A stretch of 64,000 nucleotides of DNA from Taishania sp. (GTDB lineage Bacteria > Bacteroidota > Bacteroidia > Flavobacteriales_D > Crocinitomicaceae), in contig JASLGM010000043.1 of NCBI GenBank assembly GCA_030150045.1, positions 1 through 64,000 on the forward strand. The letters run 5' to 3'. The notes under the pieces were generated by a model. That model saw nothing but the letters and a program-made list of their open reading frames with translations, was not told the origin of the DNA and ran no database searches. Every line of letters begins with the position of its first letter. Within the stretch, counting starts at the first letter, position 1. Below are positions 8,168-17,504 of this stretch, piece after piece. Position numbers and translations under genes: made by a program.

Positions 8168-9616
8168 CTATTCTCGAGTCCATTCATCTGCATTTTTAAT
8201 TCCTAATTTTGTAGGATCAAAAACGGGATCTTTACCTTCTTTTTTCTGTTTTTTATAGTCTTCAAGTGAAAGGAGCGCGGGTTTACGTAACCAAATGATT
8301 GCAATAATATTCAACCAAGCCATTAAACCTACTCCTATGTCTCCTAGGCTCCATGATGTTCCGCCACTAGAAACAGCACCGTAAATAACACTTCCAAAAA
8401 AGACAAAACGCATGAACCAAAGTACATTTGAATTTACGTTTTTCTTACTTAAATAATGTAGATTTGATTCAGCAATGAAATAATAGGCTAGGGCAGTTGT
8501 GAAGGCAAAAAACAATAAAGCGATAGCAATAAAAGGTTTTCCTAATACATTAAAGTGTTCACTTACGGCGGCTTGTGTAAACTGAGCACCGTGTTCTACT
8601 CCTGGTAAGTATTCGACTAAAAATCCACCATCAGGATTGACAACATTGTATTGTCCAGAAAATAGAATGATAAAAGCGGTTGCTGTACAAACGAATAAAG
8701 TGTCTATATATACTGAAAATGCTTGTACTAATCCTTGTTTCGCTGGATGAGATGTTGCTGCGGCTGCGGCTGCATGTGGTGCTGTTCCTTGTCCTGCCTC
8801 ATTGGAATAAATTCCCCGTTTTACACCCATTGCAATTGCCGAACCTACGATTCCTCCAAATGTTTGATCTACACCAAATGCCGACCTTACAATTAGAGAA
8901 AGAACATCAGGAATTTCCTTAAAGTTCAAACTGACAATGACAATGGCCATTAATATATATATACCTGCCATGAAAGGGACAACAATCTCAGAGAATCGTC
9001 CTATTCTTTTTGCTCCACCGACAACAATAAAACCTAGTAAAACAGCAACTGCAACGCCTATCCATAGTTTATCAATTTGAAATGCGTTGTGCATACTATC
9101 TGCAATACTATTGGATTGTACACCAGGGAGAAAAAAAATACAAGCAATCATCGTTGCAATGGCAAATGTCATCGCATATCCTTTTTTACCTAAGCCTTTT
9201 TCGATGTAGTAAGCTGGACCTCCTCGATATTCTCCGTTTTTTTCTACTTTGTATATTTGTCCAAGTGTAGCTTCTATATAAGCGGTTGCACTACCGAAAA
9301 AAGCGATAACCCACATCCAGAAAACCGCTCCAGGTCCTCCAATTCCTATAGCGGTTGCTACTCCTGCAATATTTCCTGTTCCAACACGACCTGCAATAGC
9401 AATCGAAAAAGCTTGAAAAGGAGAAACCCCTTTGTCATTTGAACCTTCTTTGAAAAGCAAACGTAACATGTCTTTCAAATAGCGAACTTGTAAGAAACCT
9501 GTTTTGAAAGTAAAATAGAGCCCAACCGAAATACAAAGCGCAATAAATGGTGGTGACCAAATGATATCATTCATAAATGTTATCGTTTGATCAAATGCTG
9601 AGGGTTGTAATGACAT
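8168..9616 (-). CDS. Sodium:alanine (AGCS family) symporter
   Basis: This is a 482-residue polytopic inner membrane protein with about 10-11 hydrophobic helices. It has the AGCS signatures GRVGTGNIAGVATAI near residue 75 and GIYSNEAGQGTAPHAAAAA near residue 270. The family co-transports alanine or glycine with sodium. Length is typical. It is the first gene of a tight three-gene minus-strand run with the alkylation repair and MepB genes. Substrate specificity cannot be decided by eye. Confidence 0.92.
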   Translation of the reverse strand: MSLQPSAFDQTITFMNDIIWSPPFIALCISVGLYFTFKTGFLQVRYLKDMLRLLFKEGSNDKGVSPFQAFSIAIAGRVGTGNIAGVATAIGIGGPGAVFWMWVIAFFGSATAYIEATLGQIYKVEKNGEYRGGPAYYIEKGLGKKGYAMTFAIATMIACIFFLPGVQSNSIADSMHNAFQIDKLWIGVAVAVLLGFIVVGGAKRIGRFSEIVVPFMAGIYILMAIVIVSLNFKEIPDVLSLIVRSAFGVDQTFGGIVGSAIAMGVKRGIYSNEAGQGTAPHAAAAAATSHPAKQGLVQAFSVYIDTLFVCTATAFIILFSGQYNVVNPDGGFLVEYLPGVEHGAQFTQAAVSEHFNVLGKPFIAIALLFFAFTTALAYYFIAESNLHYLSKKNVNSNVLWFMRFVFFGSVIYGAVSSGGTSWSLGDIGVGLMAWLNIIAIIWLRKPALLSLEDYKKQKKEGKDPVFDPTKLGIKNADEWTRE

Positions 9617-9702
9617 TGTTTCTAGCTGAAGTTTAAGAAAGGAAAAGTAACAAAAAAATACGATTTAACCGCTAGTTAAAACGATTTAGAAGAATTATAA
9701 GT

Positions 9703-9734
9703 CAAAAAAAACGGGAATCTAAATGATTCCCGTT
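9703..9734 (-). terminator. Terminator of the minus-strand subtilase gene
   Basis: On the minus strand AACGGGAAT pairs with ATTCCCGTT around a short loop and is followed by a run of eight T. It lies 25 bp after the stop of the gene at 9759-11372. Confidence 0.8.
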
Positions 9735-9758
9735 ATAACTGTATGCTTATCGAAAATA

Positions 9759-11372
9759 TTATTTCGCTGCTTTCAATTGTTCCATTGCAATACACAATTT
9801 CACTGCTTCTGGAAGGTTGATTGTTCCTCCAGTTACAGATAATTTTGCGAAGTCTACAGCTTCTCCAGTACCTGGCATTTCTTGTTGCGTACCTTTAAAG
9901 TTTGTTGCAGACTTTAACAAGATTTCTTTAATTTCTTTCATTGTCAAAGTCGGAAAGTAAGATTTCAAGAACGCTGCTGCTCCGGAAACCATTGGCGCTG
10001 CCATTGATGTTCCTTGTAAAGAGCGGTATTTGTTTCCTGGTACCGTATTGTAAATCTCATTTCCTGGAGCGAATACTTCTACACCAACTTGTCCATAGTT
10101 AGAGAAATTAGCTGCTAATCCGTTTACTTCTTTCTTTTTATTTGAGTGGTCTTTAGTTGAAGCTCCGATTGTGATGTAATGATCAAGCTTTTTACCATTT
10201 TGCCATTCAAATTTGTAAGTTGGGAAGTTTGGTTCAGTATCGATGTCTTTTGCGTCATTTCCTGCAGCGTGTACCATTAATACTCCTTTTTCATCTGCAT
10301 ATTTAATAGCTTCATATACATCTTTAGCTAAAGGAGAATATGATTTTCCGAATGACATATTGATGATAGACGCTCCGTTGTCAACTGCATAGCGAATTGC
10401 TAAAGCGATATCTTTATCGAACTCATCTCCATTTGGAACTGCACGTAAAGACATTAATTTAACATCAGCTGCTACACCGTCACCACCAAGACCGTTACCA
10501 CGTAATGAACCGACAATCCCACCTACGTGTGTACCATGTAATGCATCTGGACCTTGAACGTCGCTATTTCCATAACCTCTATCATTAATATCCATCGGAT
10601 TGTCACCAACAAATGCTCTATCTTCGTAGTCAGGATTTAAGTTGTAATCCAACATTTGTTTGATTTGCTCTTCTTGACCTTTGATTGCTTCTTCACTAAA
10701 GCTACCATCTAAAATAGCTGTTGCAAACTGCTTCAATTGTAAACCTTGAGCATCCTTAGGTTTCCATTTATTAAGGTCTTTCAATGTATAGTTTTGTTTA
10801 CCGATTTGAGCAGCTACGATTGTAGGAACTTGAGTGATAAACATTTTAATTTGATCAAATTGACCTAAATACGGTTCGTATTCAGCGCGTCTTTCAGCGA
10901 TTGCTTCGCGTACTTCTTTGAATAAAGCATATTCTGCTGGATCTTCAACTTTATCCGTGTCTTCGTTGAAGTTTTCATACTTAGGAGCTAATTGAGCATA
11001 AATACGAGTCATTTCTAAACGTGCGTAATTTTGGTGTTCACCTTTAGCATTTCCTAAGAAGTTCCAACCATTTACGTCATCTATGTACCCGTTTCCATCG
11101 TCATCTATTCCATTACCTGCAATTTCTTTGGTATTTACCCAAATTTGCCCTTTTAGATCTTCATGATCAATATCCATTCCAGAGTCGATGATGGCAACAA
11201 CAACTGTTTTCGATGTTCTTTTTTTAACCATTTTGTATGCAGCCTCTGTTTGCATACCTTGTTTTCCATTGTACCAATTCAATACTTTTTTGTCAACTTG
11301 TTGTGCTGCTAAAATATTTGGTAAACCGATTGCAAATAATGCAAAGCTCAGCTGGATAATACGTCTCTTCAT
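9759..11372 (-). CDS. S8 family (subtilisin-like) secreted peptidase
   Basis: A signal peptide covers residues 1-23 (ending ANILAAQ-type). The catalytic triad is visible as D63 in AIIDSGMDIDHED, H279 in HGTHVGG and S456 in GTSMAAP, with the oxyanion-hole Asn at N371 (HAAGN). The spacing between Asp and His is far larger than in classical subtilisins: about 170 extra charged, helix-rich residues (about 105-275) sit between them. There is no T9SS sorting domain, so the protein is probably periplasmic or released by another route. It is divergent from a second subtilase gene 120 bp away. Confidence 0.9.
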   Translation of the reverse strand: MKRRIIQLSFALFAIGLPNILAAQQVDKKVLNWYNGKQGMQTEAAYKMVKKRTSKTVVVAIIDSGMDIDHEDLKGQIWVNTKEIAGNGIDDDGNGYIDDVNGWNFLGNAKGEHQNYARLEMTRIYAQLAPKYENFNEDTDKVEDPAEYALFKEVREAIAERRAEYEPYLGQFDQIKMFITQVPTIVAAQIGKQNYTLKDLNKWKPKDAQGLQLKQFATAILDGSFSEEAIKGQEEQIKQMLDYNLNPDYEDRAFVGDNPMDINDRGYGNSDVQGPDALHGTHVGGIVGSLRGNGLGGDGVAADVKLMSLRAVPNGDEFDKDIALAIRYAVDNGASIINMSFGKSYSPLAKDVYEAIKYADEKGVLMVHAAGNDAKDIDTEPNFPTYKFEWQNGKKLDHYITIGASTKDHSNKKKEVNGLAANFSNYGQVGVEVFAPGNEIYNTVPGNKYRSLQGTSMAAPMVSGAAAFLKSYFPTLTMKEIKEILLKSATNFKGTQQEMPGTGEAVDFAKLSVTGGTINLPEAVKLCIAMEQLKAAK

Positions 11373-11458
11373 TTTCTAAATCAATTTAATTAAAATTGTT
11401 AATTTCAAATGTGCAAAAAATTATGAGAATTTACACTATTTATTGTATCGTTTTAGTG

Positions 11459-11466
11459 TAAATTTG
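11459..11466 (+). promoter_or_regulatory. Candidate -7 promoter box (TAAATTTG) for the T9SS subtilase
   Basis: TAAATTTG fits the Bacteroidota -7 consensus TAnnTTTG and lies 26 bp before the ATG at 11493. No good -33 element is visible at the usual spacing, so this is tentative. Confidence 0.4.
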
Positions 11467-11492
11467 GTAAGAATGGTAAATATATTGTATAA

Positions 11493-14036
11493 ATGGGGAA
11501 AATAATTCTTGGGATACTCTTGTTAAGTTGTTCCATACTAACGCCAATACATGCTCAGTTTCAAAAAGCTACTTATGACCTGCTATCTGAAAAAGATAAA
11601 AATGAAGTTTCTACTATCGCAATCACGAAAACTCCGCAGACAAGCCAACAAGTCAATAAGCTGAAATTAAAAATTGTGCATGAAAATGCTGATTATTTTT
11701 ATGTGAAATCAACAGCAAACCAACTCAATGAATATGTGAAAAACGGTTCTTTGTCCCATTTCATTTTCGAACCTTTTCGACCAACGCCCTTGGCAGATTC
11801 TGTTAGAGCTTATCATGGCGTAAATGAAGTTCATGCCGGGACAGATTTAAGACAAGGATATACAGGAGCCGATGTTATTATTGGTTTTATTGATACAGGA
11901 ATTGAATTTGCTCATCCTGACTTTAAAAATATAGACGGAACCACTCGTGTATTACGTATTTGGGATCAAGTAGAAACGGTTGGACCAAGACATCCCTTCT
12001 ATAACTATGGCGTACTTTGGAAAAGTAATCATATCAATCAAGGTGTATGTACACATAGGGATGGTGAAACACACGGTACAACTGTTGCAGGTGTAGCAAC
12101 TGGAAATGGATTGGCTAATGGAGAGAATAAAGGTGTCGCACCAGATGCAAACATTATCATGATTCGTTACAAGGGGAGTGGTCCAAGTTGGTCAAATAAT
12201 GTAGCGGATGGAATTGAATATATTTTCAAAGTTGCTGATTCACTTGGCAAAAAGGCGGTTGTCAATGTGAGTATGGGTTCTTATTTTGGAAGTCACGATG
12301 GAAGAGACCCTGCAACGCAACGCACCTTAGATTTAATACGGCAAAAAAAAGGACGAATTGTTGTAACAGCATGTGGTAACTCCGCAAATCTAGGTAAATA
12401 TCATGTAGGTAGTTCGTTAAAAAATGGACAAGAGAAATTCACTTTCTTTAAGAACAATCCTAATACAATATTTGGGAATAATAAAATCTTTTTTGACGGT
12501 TATTCTAGTCAAGATTCTATGCAATTTGAATTCGCTATAAAAGCATTTAGCCCTAATTTTAGAGAGACAGCTTCTACAAGATTTAGATTTATTTCTGCCA
12601 ATATGGACGGAACGATATTCGATACTTTAAGGAATACAGCAGGACAACGTATTGGTACAATTGAGTTTTCAATATTTAGAGAAGGACCAAATGTAAATTA
12701 TAGTTTGTTGATGCGTGATGTAGATAGTTTGGACTACAATTTTGGATTTTTTACAAAAGGAAATGGTCGTTGGGATCTTTGGTCAGGCGAAGGACATGGA
12801 ATGAATGCTATTATTGAAACAATTCCTGATGTGACCGTATTTCCTTTAGCAAATAAATATGTATTCCCAGATTTGGAACAAACTATCGTTAGTGGACTTA
12901 CTGCACATCCGGAAATTATTTCAGTAGGAAATATTAGAAATCGTCACGGATTTTGGAATATAACAGGAACTTATACAACTGGAAACCCAACGGATAGCCC
13001 GGGACAAATAAGTATCAATTCCAGTAAAGGACCTAATCGAGAAGGAAATAATAAACCTGATATCGTTGCTAAAGGCGATTACACTTTAGTACCTGGAACA
13101 TATCAATTTATTGCTGATGCACCATTAAAAGTAGCTCCAGGAGGAGTACATATCGCTAACGGAGGAACTTCTATGGCAAGTCCAGTTGTTGCTGCAATTG
13201 CTGCATTATACTTAGAGAGGTGTGGTGATGGTGATCAAAAAGGTTTTATGAAATTGTTGAAAGAAAAAGCGAAGCCTAATCAATTCATGTCCAATCTACC
13301 GAACAACTCTTATGGTTACGGATATGCACATGCGTGGGATATGCTGTTAGCGCAAGAACAATTGTTAGATGTAATTGGCCCTGATGCTTTGTGTGCGAAT
13401 ACAATTTTGTTTACCGATCCTTCGCAAAACTTAACGAATATTATTTGGGATAATAATGAAAATGGTTTAAGCAGAACAATTGATGCTATTGGCGATTATC
13501 AATATACCGCAATAAATGAATTCGCATGTAGAGTTGAATCTTCTGTTTTTCAAATAAACAGTACTGGTGGGACGGAAACAGTATTATTACCCATTCAAAT
13601 CGATGTTACCAATCAAAAATACTTTACAAGTGGCGCTCAACATTACGTTTGGACAGTAAACGGAAATGTGATTCAAAATGTAAGTGGTTCCGAATTAAGT
13701 TTCTATGAAAATGGAGGAGCACATTTCGGAATCATCAATTGTTTTGGGTATAATACAAATGAATGTGGATCATATGCTGGAGAAATTACACATGGCTTAT
13801 CAACCCAAAATTTGAATGAAAATTTAAAAGTATATCCCAATCCTACACGAACAAAGTTATTTATTTCTTCCGATCAAGAAATCATTTCAATTGACTTGGT
13901 GGATGGTCTTGGTAAAACTGTAGGCATTGATTTTCAACATGATGCAATAGATGTTTCACATTTGGCAAGAGGAGTATATTTGCTAAAAGTAAACACCAAA
14001 GTGAATTTCTCACAAACAAAAATCATAATCGAGTAA
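11493..14036 (+). CDS. S8 family peptidase with T9SS type A C-terminal sorting domain
   Basis: This is an 847-residue exported protease. The signal peptide (residues 1-21, ending PIHAQ) is followed by a propeptide-like region and an S8 domain. The triad is D134 in GFIDTGIEFAHPDF, H194 in THGTTVAGVATG, and Ser near residue 560 in GGTSMASPVV. A large insert between His and Ser (about residues 300-490) resembles a beta-rich domain. The last 75 residues (LKVYPNPTRTKLFIS ... ARGVYLLKV) form a type A sorting domain, directing export through the type IX secretion system and cell-surface attachment. No T9SS machinery gene lies in the window. Confidence 0.92.
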   Translation: MGKIILGILLLSCSILTPIHAQFQKATYDLLSEKDKNEVSTIAITKTPQTSQQVNKLKLKIVHENADYFYVKSTANQLNEYVKNGSLSHFIFEPFRPTPLADSVRAYHGVNEVHAGTDLRQGYTGADVIIGFIDTGIEFAHPDFKNIDGTTRVLRIWDQVETVGPRHPFYNYGVLWKSNHINQGVCTHRDGETHGTTVAGVATGNGLANGENKGVAPDANIIMIRYKGSGPSWSNNVADGIEYIFKVADSLGKKAVVNVSMGSYFGSHDGRDPATQRTLDLIRQKKGRIVVTACGNSANLGKYHVGSSLKNGQEKFTFFKNNPNTIFGNNKIFFDGYSSQDSMQFEFAIKAFSPNFRETASTRFRFISANMDGTIFDTLRNTAGQRIGTIEFSIFREGPNVNYSLLMRDVDSLDYNFGFFTKGNGRWDLWSGEGHGMNAIIETIPDVTVFPLANKYVFPDLEQTIVSGLTAHPEIISVGNIRNRHGFWNITGTYTTGNPTDSPGQISINSSKGPNREGNNKPDIVAKGDYTLVPGTYQFIADAPLKVAPGGVHIANGGTSMASPVVAAIAALYLERCGDGDQKGFMKLLKEKAKPNQFMSNLPNNSYGYGYAHAWDMLLAQEQLLDVIGPDALCANTILFTDPSQNLTNIIWDNNENGLSRTIDAIGDYQYTAINEFACRVESSVFQINSTGGTETVLLPIQIDVTNQKYFTSGAQHYVWTVNGNVIQNVSGSELSFYENGGAHFGIINCFGYNTNECGSYAGEITHGLSTQNLNENLKVYPNPTRTKLFISSDQEIISIDLVDGLGKTVGIDFQHDAIDVSHLARGVYLLKVNTKVNFSQTKIIIE

Positions 14037-14055
14037 AAAGGTGACAAAGATTTTT

Positions 14056-14063
14056 TATTTTTG
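14056..14063 (+). promoter_or_regulatory. Candidate -7 promoter box (TATTTTTG) for the DUF5606 gene
   Basis: TATTTTTG matches TAnnTTTG and is 23 bp before the ATG at 14087. TGACAAAG lies just upstream, but a clear -33 TTG at 19-21 bp spacing is missing. Confidence 0.38.
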
Positions 14064-14086
14064 GCGTTGAACATTTATTAAAAGTA

Positions 14087-14650
14087 ATGAATTTAACAGG
14101 TATTATCTCCATTTCCGGAAAGTCTGGGTTGTATAAAGTGATTGCTCAAGCAAAAAACAGTGTTATTGTAGAATCTTTGGAAGACAAAAAACGCGTTCCT
14201 GCTTATGCAACAGATCGTATTTCTGCATTAGAAGATATTAGTATATACACCATCGAAGAAGACAAACCTTTGAAAGAGGTATATCGTGCTATTTACGATA
14301 AAGAAAACGGTGGTGCGGCACCTTCACATAAAGAAAGTGAAAAAACATTACGCACTTATTTAGAAGAGATTCTTCCTGACTACGATAAAGAAAGAGTATA
14401 CGTATCAGACATTAAAAAAATGTTTCAGTGGTATAACATCCTTCAAAAATCAGGAAACTTGGTTTTAGCAGAGGAGCAACCAGCACCTGTAGTTGAAGCT
14501 GTAGAAGAAGCAGAAGTAGTAGAAGAGAAACCAAAGAAAAAAGCTCCTGCAAAAAAAACAGCTGCTGAAAAACCAGTAGCTGAGAAAAAGGAGAAAAAAG
14601 AACCTGCTGCTAAAAAGGCGCCAGCTAAAAAGAAAAAAACAGAAGAATAA
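14087..14650 (+). CDS. DUF5606 domain protein with Lys/Ala-rich tail
   Basis: The N-terminal 135 residues (LTGIISISGKSGLYKVIAQ, ALEDISIYTIEE, LPDYDKERVYVSDIKKMFQW) match the DUF5606 family found in Bacteroidota. Function is unknown. After about residue 140 the protein becomes an acidic stretch (VEAVEEAEVVEE) and then a Lys/Ala/Pro-rich tail of about 40 residues with AKKAPAKK-type repeats, like histone H1-type tails that bind nucleic acid. It ends just before a strong terminator and precedes the M3 peptidase gene. Confidence 0.85.
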   Translation: MNLTGIISISGKSGLYKVIAQAKNSVIVESLEDKKRVPAYATDRISALEDISIYTIEEDKPLKEVYRAIYDKENGGAAPSHKESEKTLRTYLEEILPDYDKERVYVSDIKKMFQWYNILQKSGNLVLAEEQPAPVVEAVEEAEVVEEKPKKKAPAKKTAAEKPVAEKKEKKEPAAKKAPAKKKKTEE

Positions 14651-14654
14651 TAAC

Positions 14655-14684
14655 AAAAGCCTCGAAATTATCGGGGCTTTTTTA
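14655..14684 (+). terminator. Terminator after the DUF5606 gene
   Basis: AAGCCTCG and CGGGGCTT flank a 7-base loop and are followed by TTTTT. It lies 5-34 bp after the stop codon and just before the M3 peptidase start. Confidence 0.8.
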
Positions 14685-14695
14685 TAACTAAAAGT

Positions 14696-16414
14696 ATGGA
14701 AATTCATAAACCTAAAAGAACATTCGTTGCTGAAGAATTAATCATTTCAAAATGGGAAGATATTCAGCCTTATTACGAAGACTTAGCCAATAGGGATTTT
14801 TCTTCTGAAGAAAACTTCAATCGTTGGTTAATAGACAGAAGTGAATTAGACGCAGTACTAGAAGAAGACGCAGCTTGGAGATATATCAAAATGACATGCG
14901 ATACTTCCATCCCTGAATTAACAGAGAAGTATACTTTCTTCGTAACGGAAATTCAACCCAAAATGATGCCTTTTGAAGATCTTTTGAATAAAAAGATGGT
15001 CAACACACCATTTGCTGATCCAAAAGGTAAAAGTCAAGCATATCAGATATATTACCGTAGTGTAGAAATTGCACTCCAACTATTCAAAGAGGAGAACATT
15101 GCAATCGAAGCTAAAATAAATGAAAGATCTCAGGAATTTGGAGCGATTTCAGGAGCACAAACAGTTTCTCATAATGGAGAAGAGTTAACCATGCAAAAGG
15201 CAGCTCAACTCTTGAAAGAAAAAGAGGAAGAACTTCGAAAGGAAATGTTCGAAAAAATCGGACAAAGACGAATGGCAGATAAAGAGAATTTGGATAATTT
15301 GTTCTCTGAACTTGTGAAATTACGTCACGAAGTAGCCGTGAATGCAGGATTTAAGGATTATAGAGATTATAAATTTGTTGCCTTAGGACGCTTTGATTAC
15401 ACAAAGGAGGATTGTTTTGCTTTTCACAAGGCTATAAAAATGGAAATCGTTCCTCTTGTAAAAAATATTCAGGAGCGAAAATTAAAGAAAATGGGGAAAA
15501 CCGTTTTCAATCCATGGGATTTAGAATTAGATCCAGACGGATTAACGCCTTTAAAACCCTTTCAGAATGGTGCGGAAATGCTTGATGGAACGATCAATCT
15601 GTTAAACGACATTGATGGATATTTCTCAGATTGCCTAGCAACAATGAAAAAAATGGGATATCTAGATTTAGATTCCAAACCAGGGAAAGCTCCAGGTGGA
15701 TATAACTACCCACTTTATGAAATTGGAGTACCATTTATCTTCATGAATGCCGTGGGGTCACAACGCGATTTAGTAACGATGGTGCACGAAGGTGGACACG
15801 CTATTCATTCTTTTTTGTCGCGTGATTTAGAATTAACAGGATATAAAAATTTAACTTCAGAAATTGCTGAATTAGCTTCTATGTCAATGGAGTTGTTAAC
15901 CATGGAGCAATGGTCCCATTTTTATAATGCTGAAGACGTAATTCGCGCTAAAACAGATCATTTAGAAGACATACTAAAAGTGCTTCCTTGGATTGCACAA
16001 ATTGATGAATTTCAACATTGGATATACGAAAATCCAACACATACAATCGATGAGCGTAAAGCGACTTGGATTAAATTAAATCAAGAGTATGGAGTAGGAT
16101 TAACGGATTGGACAGGATACGAAGAAATTCGCGATAATAGCTGGCAAAGACAAATGCACTTATTCGAAGTTCCTTTCTATTACATTGAATATGGAATTGC
16201 TCAATTAGGAGCACTTGGCGTTTGGAAAAATAGTTTAACAGATTATCCAAAGGCAATCGCTGATTACAAAGAAGCTCTAAAATTAGGATATACCAAATCC
16301 ATCCCAGAAATATACGAAACAGCAGGTGTCGCTTTCCGCTTTGACCAAGAACATCTACGGTCTATTGCAGCATTTGTAAGCGAACAACTAGAGGGAATTC
16401 AGAAAAAAGATTAA
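14696..16414 (+). CDS. M3 family oligoendopeptidase
   Basis: This 572-residue cytoplasmic zinc metallopeptidase contains the HExxH-type site HEGGHAIHSF near residues 364-373, preceded by VTMV. The downstream ligand Glu is probably in LTSEIAELASMSMELLTM. The N-terminal helical region matches PepF-like proteins, which degrade short peptides inside the cell. Length is typical. It starts 46 bp after the DUF5606 stop but behind a terminator, so it probably has its own transcription. Confidence 0.92.
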   Translation: MEIHKPKRTFVAEELIISKWEDIQPYYEDLANRDFSSEENFNRWLIDRSELDAVLEEDAAWRYIKMTCDTSIPELTEKYTFFVTEIQPKMMPFEDLLNKKMVNTPFADPKGKSQAYQIYYRSVEIALQLFKEENIAIEAKINERSQEFGAISGAQTVSHNGEELTMQKAAQLLKEKEEELRKEMFEKIGQRRMADKENLDNLFSELVKLRHEVAVNAGFKDYRDYKFVALGRFDYTKEDCFAFHKAIKMEIVPLVKNIQERKLKKMGKTVFNPWDLELDPDGLTPLKPFQNGAEMLDGTINLLNDIDGYFSDCLATMKKMGYLDLDSKPGKAPGGYNYPLYEIGVPFIFMNAVGSQRDLVTMVHEGGHAIHSFLSRDLELTGYKNLTSEIAELASMSMELLTMEQWSHFYNAEDVIRAKTDHLEDILKVLPWIAQIDEFQHWIYENPTHTIDERKATWIKLNQEYGVGLTDWTGYEEIRDNSWQRQMHLFEVPFYYIEYGIAQLGALGVWKNSLTDYPKAIADYKEALKLGYTKSIPEIYETAGVAFRFDQEHLRSIAAFVSEQLEGIQKKD

Positions 16415-16416
16415 AC

Positions 16417-16449
16417 AAAAAAAAGGCTACCAAACGGTAGCCTTTTTTA
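16417..16449. terminator. Bidirectional terminator between convergent genes
   Basis: AAAAGGCTACC pairs with GGTAGCCTTTT around AAAC, with A-runs on one side and T-runs on the other. It can serve both the M3 peptidase gene and the minus-strand gene ending at 16469. Confidence 0.85.
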
Positions 16450-16468
16450 ATAATATAGATATTATGTT

Positions 16469-17245
16469 TTACCATTTTAACTTCAATTTCTTTTGAATGG
16501 AATCAGGTAGTAAATAGGGTAGATAGCTACTAAAATTATCCAAATAACCTAAAAACTGCCATTCTTTACTGTTCGAAGGATTCAAAATACCAACCGTCCC
16601 CATTTGATCTATCTCCGAAAAATAAAACGAAAAAGTATCGTAATCTACAGCAATTTCAATCTTCTTACCAAATGCACTTTTGTAACCTTCCTCCATATAC
16701 ATTAATGTCGTGTACATCGCATTTTCAACTGACTCTACATAGTCATACCCATCATCGCTAACCTCGTAATAAGGGAAATCATAATACATCCAACTCATAT
16801 CCAAAGTATCCGTCAATAAACGATTTTGATACACCGTGTCTCGCTTCATTTCTTCACGTAAAGAATCCAAATATTGAGCACGATTAATCGAATCCTTTTC
16901 AAAGGAAGAACGATTCAATGTCAATTTATATTTTTTGTCCACAAACGTTTTGAAATACTTCACATTATCCAATTCAACCACTTTTGAAGGCTTGCGTGTC
17001 GCATACGAAATCATCTGGATTTTGTAACCTTCATATCCTTCATATTGCTCAAAATGCTTGATTAAAGAATCTTTACTTACAATCTCAAAAAAATCAGCAC
17101 TCACATAATCATTAACGAAAGTGGCGTAGTTACTCGTCTTGATGGAATTATACATTCCAATTAAGCGCTCTTCCTTAGATGTTTGCGCCGTAAGTGAATG
17201 CGAAATACAAAGCAAAAGGAGGGAACTCATTAAGGTTTTTATCAT
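16469..17245 (-). CDS. Secreted protein of unknown function
   Basis: The ATG at 17245 gives a 258-residue protein with a clean signal peptide (MIKTLMSSLLLLCISHSLTAQ). The frame is open for 34 codons further upstream, but that stretch runs into repeat element B, so I reject the longer start. The mature protein is rich in Tyr, Asp, Lys and Ser (SMWMYYDFPYYEVSDDGYDY-like patches) and shows no motif I recognise. Its fold could resemble periplasmic NTF2-like or DUF proteins seen in flavobacteria. No operon partner is evident. Confidence 0.72.
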   Translation of the reverse strand: MIKTLMSSLLLLCISHSLTAQTSKEERLIGMYNSIKTSNYATFVNDYVSADFFEIVSKDSLIKHFEQYEGYEGYKIQMISYATRKPSKVVELDNVKYFKTFVDKKYKLTLNRSSFEKDSINRAQYLDSLREEMKRDTVYQNRLLTDTLDMSWMYYDFPYYEVSDDGYDYVESVENAMYTTLMYMEEGYKSAFGKKIEIAVDYDTFSFYFSEIDQMGTVGILNPSNSKEWQFLGYLDNFSSYLPYLLPDSIQKKLKLKW

Positions 17246-17312
17246 AAAAAATAGATTTTCCGCAAAGATAATTTTTTCATGAAAAGGAAGCAGAAAAAGT
17301 AAGGGTTTTCTT

Positions 17313-17474
17313 GGCAGCTTTAACGGTCTACACGCTATAGTAAACAAAAGAAAAAGCGTTTATTGCTGCTTCTCACGAGCTTCCGTTGGTCGCTGTGCTC
17401 AGCTAGCATACACAGCATTTTCTTTTTGTTAAGCTAACGCGTTTCGCCCTAGCTGAAAATCGGTTTTCAAACAG
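17313..17474 (-). repeat. Element B, copy 2
   Basis: Read on the minus strand it starts with TTTGAAAACCGATTTTCAGC and ends with TAGACCGTTAAAGCTGCC. Terminal arms are CAGCT/AGCTG. The loop motif is GCGACCAACGGAAGC. It lies directly after element A copy 2 in the same orientation, with a 30-bp AT-rich spacer. With that A copy it fills the 382-bp gap 17246-17627. Confidence 0.75.
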
Positions 17475-17504
17475 AAAAATAAATAAAAGTAAAAACCATA
17501 CACT

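Noticed and set aside
17246..17347. 34-codon N-terminal extension of the secreted unknown protein
   Set aside because: It runs into element B, lacks coding character, and a clean signal peptide starts at the internal ATG 17245.
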